From Dysgonamonadaceae bacterium (GTDB taxonomy: Bacteria > Bacteroidota > Bacteroidia > Bacteroidales > Azobacteroidaceae): 32,822 nt of DNA. This document shows, in pieces, positions 26,292 through 32,822 of the stretch. The position numbers and the translations under genes are program-made. The notes below the pieces were generated by a model. It was not told where the DNA came from and made no database searches. It saw nothing but the letters and a program-made list of their open reading frames with translations. Each line of letters begins with the position of its first letter. Within the stretch, counting starts at the first letter, position 1. The DNA lies in NCBI GenBank assembly GCA_031267385.1, contig JAIRZF010000250.1, forward strand, positions 1 through 32,822. Reading direction: 5' to 3'.

Positions 26292-27902
26292 ATGAGTGAA
26301 AATAAAGAAAAAAGTGAATTTGAATTGATTCTGGATTTGTTAAAAAACTGGATCAGACATTGGTATTATTTTGTTATAGGAATTTTTTTCTGTGGCTTAA
26401 TAGGCGGAATTTATTATAAGTTGAAAACTCCCGAATACGAGATACTTGCCAAAGTAGTCCTTCGTTCGGAAGACAGTAATGGGGGATTTTCCGGTATGTC
26501 GCTTATGAAAACGCTTGGTATTGGTAAAAGTACGCCGGGCAGTAATGTGGAAGATGAGGCCATTATTATGGCGTCGCACGGCCCTGTGAAGAAAATGATC
26601 CGGGAATTAAGCCTTAACAAGAATTATACTTTGTTGAAATATTGGGGAATTAAAAAGAAAAGCCTTTATGATAAGACCCCGGTAACAATTGGTTATGCAG
26701 AAAACTTTACCGATACGATTAATGCCGTCATTTTTGCGGACGTATCCGTAAATGGGGAAAAAGCAACCATCAAAATGAAAGCCAATAAGGAAACATTGGG
26801 CAAGTTTAAATTTGATAAATTGCCGGCTATCGTGAACACCTGTTATGGCGACTTTACATTCGATAAAACTCCATATTTTAGTGATTATGGAAAATCATTT
26901 AAAGTGAAGATAGTTGTTTATGGAGATGATCTTCAGTCCGAAATTTATGGAGGGATATTGAATATTGAGGAAGAGAGGAAATCGTCTGACATCATCCATT
27001 TAAAGCTTATTGATGATAATATAGACCGGGGGAAAGATATTCTGAAGCGTATTATCCAGGTTCATAATGTTGAATATGCAAAAGAAAAATCATTATTGGG
27101 AAATCATACCGCCGAATTTGTTGACAGTCGCCTGGATGAAGTAAAAACCGAATTGGATCAAACGGATGCGGAAATCCGGGTATTCAAAGAAAAGTATGGA
27201 ATAACCGATCCGGTTGTCGATGCTGAAGGATATATGAACATGTCGACAGAGTTAACTCCTCTTTTAATCAGCGCTCAAACGCAATTGGAAGCCGTCCGGT
27301 TGCTGGATACTTATTTATCGGTTCCTGAGAATGAGTATGCCCAAATTCCGTATGTCCTGGTAAGCGGGGCGGAAGAATTGACAAAAGCCATTATTGTGTA
27401 CAATGAGGAATTATCAAAAAGAAGTGAGATGTTCCGGAATGATAAAAAGAAGACTCCCGTATCTAAAAGTTTTGATATTCAATTGAATGCCTTGCGGGAA
27501 AACTTGATTTTGGCTTTGAAAAATACTCGGAGAGGGGTAGAAATATCCGTAAATCATCTGGAAAAGAAACAGGCTGAATTGATCGGCAAGATGAGTGAAT
27601 ATCCTGTTATGGAAAAAACGTTCCTGGAATTAAAACGCAATCAGGAATTGAAGCAGGCCCTTTATCTTTATTTACAACAAAAAAGGGAAGAGACGATCAT
27701 GAATTCGGTTACCGTCAATTCAAAGTTGAGAACTATAGACGAGCCGTACCCCTTGAATAAGCCTGCAGCTCCGAGCTTATTTAAAATCATGTTGATCATT
27801 ATATTCTTTGGAGGGATTGTTATTCCGTTATCAGCAATTAGTTTGGAACCTTATATTCTTGCCGGCAGGAAAAGAAAAGAAGAAGATAAAGAAGGTAAAT
27901 AA
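26292..27902 (+). CDS. Wzz/GNVR-type polysaccharide chain-length determinant
   Basis: N- and C-terminal TM segments, long periplasmic coiled coil, 'LELKRNQELKQALYLYLQQKREE' GNVR-like motif, 'PYPLNKPAAPSLFKIMLIIIFFGGIVIPL'. Confidence 0.88.
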   Translation: MSENKEKSEFELILDLLKNWIRHWYYFVIGIFFCGLIGGIYYKLKTPEYEILAKVVLRSEDSNGGFSGMSLMKTLGIGKSTPGSNVEDEAIIMASHGPVKKMIRELSLNKNYTLLKYWGIKKKSLYDKTPVTIGYAENFTDTINAVIFADVSVNGEKATIKMKANKETLGKFKFDKLPAIVNTCYGDFTFDKTPYFSDYGKSFKVKIVVYGDDLQSEIYGGILNIEEERKSSDIIHLKLIDDNIDRGKDILKRIIQVHNVEYAKEKSLLGNHTAEFVDSRLDEVKTELDQTDAEIRVFKEKYGITDPVVDAEGYMNMSTELTPLLISAQTQLEAVRLLDTYLSVPENEYAQIPYVLVSGAEELTKAIIVYNEELSKRSEMFRNDKKKTPVSKSFDIQLNALRENLILALKNTRRGVEISVNHLEKKQAELIGKMSEYPVMEKTFLELKRNQELKQALYLYLQQKREETIMNSVTVNSKLRTIDEPYPLNKPAAPSLFKIMLIIIFFGGIVIPLSAISLEPYILAGRKRKEEDKEGK

Positions 27903-27928
27903 ATTATTCTATCATTTAGCTCTCCAGA

Positions 27929-29275
27929 ATGGCAATTATTTTTATATTCCTGATCCTTTATGCGTGGTATTTATATTTGCGCGGGAAGAAAGTGTATGCA
28001 CTTCTGATTTTTTATTTTTTTGCATCCTGGGGATTTCAGATCATTCCGGAGGAAACAATGTCTCTAATGCCCGGTTTTTCAAAGGGGCAAGATTATGCAT
28101 TGATCTTGATTGGGGGTTGTGTCGGTTTTGATTTCTTATTTGTCAAGGGTCGTTATTTTAAGCGGGATACATTTTCTGTTTATTTGTTACTCTTTTTTGC
28201 CTTTTTACTGGCTTGTGTGTTATATAGCCGGTTCACGGTCGGATGTAGCTGGAGTGACATTCTGCGAGTCAGCCGGTTATACATGTTGTTTGTCTCCTAT
28301 TTCGTTTTCAGGAATATGACTAAAGAGGAGCTAAATAAGCTACTTAATATTATTTACCACATAACCATTATTCAGTCGTGTATTTATATATTGCAGGTTA
28401 TATTGTCTGTAGAGATATTGAACACAATGAGTCATTCCGTGATTACCATTGGAGATTGGAAAATAATGCGTTACTACAATCAGCCGTTAGCTTTGTATTT
28501 TGCAGCGTTTATGTCGATTTATAATCCACCGTCCAAAGGCTTGCTCAGAGTATTTGCAATCGTTGTTTTTTCCCTGTCCATCCTTTTGGGATTCAATCGA
28601 AGTTCTACCGGTTTGTTTGTTCTTGCCCTGTTTTTAGGCTATATACTCCGTTTGCCTAAAGTGAAACAAATAAATGTAACTCTTATTGCCGTTGCCATAA
28701 TGATTCCCGTCATCGCCGTTGTCGGACATAATTTTGTCAAGTCGAGAACTTATCAGGATTTCAAAGCTGTGGCCGAAGGCCGGTTTGCCGATGCTAATGT
28801 GGAATTATATATAATGTACAATTCTACTTTTGCATATCGTGTCGGGCACCTTTTTGAACGCATCCATTATCTGGATGAAAATCCTCAGGCGCGTTTGATG
28901 GGGCCCGGCCTCATTGCGGAAGATTCACCCATGGCAGGACAGTTCAATTTTATATTGGGATTACAGAATACTTCAGGAAACATTTATCAATTGGAGACGT
29001 CAGATATAACCTATTCGGTCTTGTTGATCCGGTTCGGATATCTGGGGACTGTTCTGTTTGTGATGATGTATTTTTACATGATATATTTTTTCTTTAAAAA
29101 GAGGTCGAATAAACATGCTTTTGCATCTTTTCTGTTTATGTTCCTTACCCTGGGAGTCTCTTTCTTTTCTTCGAACCTGATGATTTCGGTGTATTTTATA
29201 ATACCGCTCCTTATGATGAACCTTATCAATAAGGAGATGAAATCTGAAACTGATTCGATTGAAAAGAAAAAATAA
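27929..29275 (+). CDS. O-antigen polymerase/ligase-like (Wzy-like) membrane protein
   Basis: Polytopic 448-aa protein downstream of wza/wzz; 'LGFNRSSTGLFVLALFLGYILRLPK' plus large periplasmic loop. Confidence 0.7.
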   Translation: MAIIFIFLILYAWYLYLRGKKVYALLIFYFFASWGFQIIPEETMSLMPGFSKGQDYALILIGGCVGFDFLFVKGRYFKRDTFSVYLLLFFAFLLACVLYSRFTVGCSWSDILRVSRLYMLFVSYFVFRNMTKEELNKLLNIIYHITIIQSCIYILQVILSVEILNTMSHSVITIGDWKIMRYYNQPLALYFAAFMSIYNPPSKGLLRVFAIVVFSLSILLGFNRSSTGLFVLALFLGYILRLPKVKQINVTLIAVAIMIPVIAVVGHNFVKSRTYQDFKAVAEGRFADANVELYIMYNSTFAYRVGHLFERIHYLDENPQARLMGPGLIAEDSPMAGQFNFILGLQNTSGNIYQLETSDITYSVLLIRFGYLGTVLFVMMYFYMIYFFFKKRSNKHAFASFLFMFLTLGVSFFSSNLMISVYFIIPLLMMNLINKEMKSETDSIEKKK

Positions 29276-29276
29276 T

Positions 29277-29307
29277 TTTGTTGACATGTTCTTTTTTTCT
29301 AACTTTG
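29277..29307 (+). promoter_or_regulatory. TTTG-N19-TAACTTTG promoter for the HU-CCDC81/SPOR gene
   Basis: -33 TTTG 29277-29280; -7 TAACTTTG 29300-29307; ATG at 29312. Confidence 0.7.
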
Positions 29308-29311
29308 CAAC

Positions 29312-30277
29312 ATGCAAAAAGAATTCCTTCATTTGGCTTATTTATTAACAAAGCATGAATGTGTAACACTTCCGGGCTTTGGTGCATTTGTGGTGCAACC
29401 TGTTCCTTATTCGGAAATCCGGATTCCAGGTTCGTTCCCGGCTCGTGTTTTTTCTTTAAGTTTTAATCCGGAATTATCTCATAATGACGGATTGTTGGTG
29501 AGTTCCATTCAAAAGGAGCAGCAAATCTCATACAATGAGGCCAATTTGAAGGTCAACCGATTTGTGGGAGATTTGTCCCGGAAATTACTACAGCAGGAAA
29601 TTTTTATTCCCGGTGTAGGGAAATTGCACCTGATGGGAGGTAGAATTGTCTTTTCTCCGGATGATTTTTTGAGCTGTAATGCTTCAAATTACGGTTTAAC
29701 TAATTTCTTCATGCCTTCTTTGAGTGATTTGTCCCGCGAGGTCATCAGGGCGCCGTTTAACAACAAGGGAATAATCAGGGCTGTGACTTCAGCAGCTGCA
29801 GTTGCGGTGTTGTTTCTTGTGTTTTCTACTCCATTAAGCGATTATCAGGCTCAAACCCAGAGCGCTGCAGTAATTTCGCTTAAAAGGGAAGAAGCAAAAA
29901 CCTTAGAGATGCTGACTGAAGATTCATTGTCGGAAGAAATTTTGTCTAAAAACACTGTTTCTGTGGAAAATTTTACTCAAAACAAGGTAGAAGAAACTGT
30001 TGTTGAATCTGAAACAGCGATTTTAAACCCTCAGCCGAATTCCCGTAGTTATTTCATTGTAATAGGAAGTTTGCCGTCTTTGCAGACCGCTCAAGATCAA
30101 TTAAGACAGGTCAAAACGAAGTTTAATTCTGCAGATATTGTAGGAAATGGAGAACGTTTTCGTATTTATGTCGGGAAATTTTCCGATAAAAAAGAAGCCG
30201 AATCGTATCTTGAAACGTTCAGAGATGCAAATCCGGACTACAAGAATGCCTGGTTGCTTTCTCAGAAAAATGTGTAA
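29312..30277 (+). CDS. HU-CCDC81 + SPOR domain protein (cell envelope/division associated)
   Basis: N-terminal 'LAYLLTKHECVTLPGFGAFVVQPVP' HU-CCDC81-like; TM segment; C-terminal 'RSYFIVIGSLPSLQTAQDQLRQVKTKFNSADIVGNGERFRIYVGKFSDKKEAESYLETF' SPOR domain. Confidence 0.87.
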   Translation: MQKEFLHLAYLLTKHECVTLPGFGAFVVQPVPYSEIRIPGSFPARVFSLSFNPELSHNDGLLVSSIQKEQQISYNEANLKVNRFVGDLSRKLLQQEIFIPGVGKLHLMGGRIVFSPDDFLSCNASNYGLTNFFMPSLSDLSREVIRAPFNNKGIIRAVTSAAAVAVLFLVFSTPLSDYQAQTQSAAVISLKREEAKTLEMLTEDSLSEEILSKNTVSVENFTQNKVEETVVESETAILNPQPNSRSYFIVIGSLPSLQTAQDQLRQVKTKFNSADIVGNGERFRIYVGKFSDKKEAESYLETFRDANPDYKNAWLLSQKNV

Positions 30278-30306
30278 AACAATTTTCAGGTTTCAATTAT
30301 TTGTTG

Positions 30307-30314
30307 TACCTTTG
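30307..30314 (+). promoter_or_regulatory. -7 box TACCTTTG for rpsP
   Basis: TAnnTTTG 42 nt upstream of ATG 30356. Confidence 0.6.
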
Positions 30315-30355
30315 CACCCGCTAATACGAATTTCAAATTAACAAAATTATTAAAA

Positions 30356-30979
30356 ATGGCAACTAAGATCAGATTGCAAAGACATGGTCGCAAAGGGTAC
30401 GCGTTTTACCACATCGTGATCGCAGATAGCAGGGCTCCACGTGATGGAAAATTTATCGAAAGGATCGGTTCGTATAATCCGAATACCAATCCTGCTACAA
30501 TAGATTTGAATTTCGACAGGGCTTTGTATTGGCTGCAAGTAGGCGCTCAACCTACAGATACAACTCGTAACATTCTTTCTACTCAAGGAGTTTTGTTGAA
30601 AAAACATTTATTGGGAGGTGTTGCAAAAGGTGCATTCTCAGAAACGGAGGCTGAAAAGAAATTCGAAGCTTGGGTCACTACAAAACAGTCCGTTTTGAAT
30701 GCTGTAAAAATTAAAGACAGCGAAGCTGCGAAAGCTGATGCGAAAGCTAAATTAGATGCTGAAAAAATTGTGAATAAAGTCCGTGCTACTGCTTTAGCTG
30801 AAAAACGTACTGAGGTTAAGACTACCGCCGCAGAAGCGGAAGTTGTTGCCGTAGAAGAAATTCCTGCGGAAGAAGCTGTTGCTGAGGCTCCGGTTGCAGA
30901 AGTTCCAGTTGAAGTTCCGGCAGTTGCAGAAGCCCCTGCAGAGGAAACTCCGGTTGCAGAAGTTCCGGCAGCAGAGTAA
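30356..30979 (+). CDS. rpsP: 30S ribosomal protein S16 with long Ala/Val/Glu/Pro-rich C-terminal extension
   Basis: '[75 protein letters not shown]'. Confidence 0.97.
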   Translation: MATKIRLQRHGRKGYAFYHIVIADSRAPRDGKFIERIGSYNPNTNPATIDLNFDRALYWLQVGAQPTDTTRNILSTQGVLLKKHLLGGVAKGAFSETEAEKKFEAWVTTKQSVLNAVKIKDSEAAKADAKAKLDAEKIVNKVRATALAEKRTEVKTTAAEAEVVAVEEIPAEEAVAEAPVAEVPVEVPAVAEAPAEETPVAEVPAAE

Positions 30980-31002
30980 GCATCGTCGCAGTTTAGAAAT
31001 AG

Positions 31003-31038
31003 AAAACTCCGGGATTATAATTTCCCGGAGTTTTTTTT
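31003..31038 (+). terminator. Rho-independent terminator downstream of rpsP
   Basis: Perfect 12-bp stem AAAACTCCGGGA / TCCCGGAGTTTT with 8-nt loop TTATAATT and T tract. Confidence 0.93.
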
Positions 31039-31101
31039 GCAAAAAGCTTTTGAATAACATTCCAGGGTTTATAATAATTGACCTCTCCTTTCGTTTGTAT
31101 T

Positions 31102-32637
31102 ATGAAATCTTCGCAGCCAACAAACGATATTGTTAATATGCAATTTAGTAACAAGAAAAAACTTCTCTTTTTTAATTCAATCACAGGAGTTGTACAACTA
31201 GTACTGACTGTTGCTCTTATTTTTGTTTGTACTCCTTTGTTTATTAGTGTCTTAGGCCTTGAAGCGTTTGGAGCTTTCGGTACAGTGTCTGTTATCGGCA
31301 GTTTAAGTTCTTACGCAAATTTGTCTTTAGATTCAACTTTAATAAAATATATTTCGGAACAGGGGAAAACAAGAGAATCAGATTACGATATTATTACTTC
31401 ACTTATTTTACTTCTTCTTATTCTGGTACCTCTTACCATATTTGTATTTGTTTTCAAAGATTTTTTTTTATTAACGATACTGAAGATGCCTTTGGATTTT
31501 TTGGAACCTTCCCGTATCCTGCTCGATTGTCTTTTGGTTGCTAATCTGGTTTTATTGCCGGGGCGTATTTTTACGACGATTTTAGATGTTAATCATAAAA
31601 TATACTTGACTAATCTGTATCAGTTTATCTATAATCTTATTTATTGGGGAGGAATCATTCTTGTTCTTACAAATGGTTTTGGATTAGAATATGTTGGTTT
31701 TGTTGTGCTTGTTGCTGCATTTGTTTGGTTCGGTTTAGCGGTTTATTCTTCTTTGAAAATATGGGGCAGATTTTCTGTCAAAGGTTTGAAGCGGAATTTC
31801 GGGCGTATTGTCAGAAAACAATTGAAGTATAGCACAAAGATATATACCGGCAGTTTACTCAATTTTTTTTATGAGCCGTTGACAAAAATTCTGATATCTA
31901 ATTTCCTGGGATTATCATATGCCGCGATATATGATATTACCCTCAGGATCAAAATAAACCTGTTTTCAGTCTATCAGAAGTTATTATATCCCATCCAGCC
32001 TTTGATCGCTCAGGAACAAAGCCGTGATCGTTTGAAGACTTTGATTGAAAAAGTATCTCAGATATTTTTCTACCTGGTCATACCTTCCGCCGTTATTTTA
32101 TTAGTTTGTACAAAACCTATTATGACTCTTTGGATTGGTGGAGACAATATTGACTTACTGACATTCTCAACAGTGATTATGGTATGTCTTAGCCTACTCA
32201 TGGTGACAACAGTTACACCTATCTATATTTATCTCAGACTGAAAAATCAGCCTTCGAAAGAGATTTATGTACAAGGGTTGAATGTTGTTGTAAACCTTTT
32301 GTTTATCCTTGTTTTTTATCGCTCGATGGGATATTACGCTATTGTTCTGGCCAATGCGGTATCTGTACTTGTGTCTTTTTTAGTGTTGCAGTATTATCAG
32401 AAAAAATATTTGAATTTTTATTCCTTCTCAAACTGGAGGGAGTTGCTGAGATATATCTCAGTTTTTGGGATGATATTGTTATTCACGATACTGTTCTCCC
32501 TGTTATTCAAAGAGTTTAGTTGGATAAATATCATTCTTGTTTTCTTATTCTGTGGTTTGATTAGTTTGACGGCATTTTATTTTGTGAAAATATTGAAGAA
32601 GGAAGATCTGTTCCTTTTCAGAAAAGAAGAAAACTAA
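31102..32637 (+). CDS. Polysaccharide flippase / MOP superfamily transporter (second Wzx-like protein)
   Basis: Polytopic; 'GVVQLVLTVALIFVCTPLFISVLGLEAFGAFGTVSVIGSLSSYANLSLDSTLIKYISEQGKTRESDYD'. ATG at 31102 (or 31138) is more likely than the TTG at 31078. Confidence 0.82.
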   Translation: MKSSQPTNDIVNMQFSNKKKLLFFNSITGVVQLVLTVALIFVCTPLFISVLGLEAFGAFGTVSVIGSLSSYANLSLDSTLIKYISEQGKTRESDYDIITSLILLLLILVPLTIFVFVFKDFFLLTILKMPLDFLEPSRILLDCLLVANLVLLPGRIFTTILDVNHKIYLTNLYQFIYNLIYWGGIILVLTNGFGLEYVGFVVLVAAFVWFGLAVYSSLKIWGRFSVKGLKRNFGRIVRKQLKYSTKIYTGSLLNFFYEPLTKILISNFLGLSYAAIYDITLRIKINLFSVYQKLLYPIQPLIAQEQSRDRLKTLIEKVSQIFFYLVIPSAVILLVCTKPIMTLWIGGDNIDLLTFSTVIMVCLSLLMVTTVTPIYIYLRLKNQPSKEIYVQGLNVVVNLLFILVFYRSMGYYAIVLANAVSVLVSFLVLQYYQKKYLNFYSFSNWRELLRYISVFGMILLFTILFSLLFKEFSWINIILVFLFCGLISLTAFYFVKILKKEDLFLFRKEEN

Positions 32638-32757
32638 GTGTGATGAAAGTATAGCAAATTATCTTTTGCTTAAGTTAACAATTATTAACGATTACGGAAG
32701 CAGCAGTAACTACTCAGTTTCCCTATGCTTCAATAGCGATGGTTTTTAGCGCAACAA

Positions 32758-32822
32758 ATGGCGATTGTTTATTTTTCCGGGCAGTATCAGCGACAGAATG
32801 CAGTATTGCATAGAGATGAGCA
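32758..32822 (+). CDS. Possible 5' end of another ORF running off the window (MAIVYFSGQYQRQNAVLHRDE...)
   Basis: ATG at 32758 and open to window end; too short to assign. Confidence 0.25.
   Translation, partial: MAIVYFSGQYQRQNAVLHRDE

Noticed and set aside
31078-31101. TTG start for the second flippase
   Set aside because: Non-ATG start with better ATG candidates at 31102 and 31138 in the same frame.
30794-31136. Alternative-frame ORFs (30794-31060 minus, 30879-31136 plus) over the S16 tail
   Set aside because: Biased composition (Arg/Asn/Phe-rich or Leu/Gln/Arg-rich) arises from reading the repetitive tail out of frame; they also cross the rpsP terminator.
31449-31459. T9 homopolymer inside the second flippase gene
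   Set aside because: Possible phase-variation tract, but Phe/Leu-rich TM segments in AT-rich genes produce such runs by chance.
32638-32822. Possible tRNA or transposase remnant at the window end
   Set aside because: No cloverleaf or recognisable transposase sequence; only a short truncated ORF could be supported.
1-32822. CRISPR arrays, rRNA or tRNA genes, complete IS elements
   Set aside because: No regularly spaced repeats, rRNA-like sequence, tRNA-like folds or transposase ORFs were seen in the intergenic regions.

Overview
Chromosomal window from a Bacteroidales-type bacterium (phylum Bacteroidota). Supporting signs are a T9SS C-terminal sorting domain, TAnnTTTG -7 promoter boxes, an extended S16, a Bacteroides-type serine palmitoyltransferase and a HU-CCDC81/SPOR protein. 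The backbone includes dnaX, a DivIC/FtsB-like gene, two tandem TrmH-family methyltransferases, rpsP, spt, a DAGK-like lipid kinase and an S9 prolyl oligopeptidase. Interleaved is a dispersed surface-polysaccharide gene set: GT2, GT4, GT10, GT11 and a GT23/O-FucT-like transferase, FkbM and DUF268 methyltransferases, two Wzx-like flippases, and Wza/Wzz/Wzy-like proteins. Two small accessory modules stand out. One is a two-gene DUF2335 membrane-protein cassette bracketed by 29-bp direct repeats. The other is an XRE-ImmA/IrrE plus PIN-like pair with an inverted repeat over its promoter. The most notable cryptic signal is an A10 tract in dnaX at the expected gamma/tau boundary, with stop codons within five codons in both alternative frames. 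No tRNA, rRNA, CRISPR array or recognisable transposase was seen. All family assignments are from motif recognition by eye; no database search was run.
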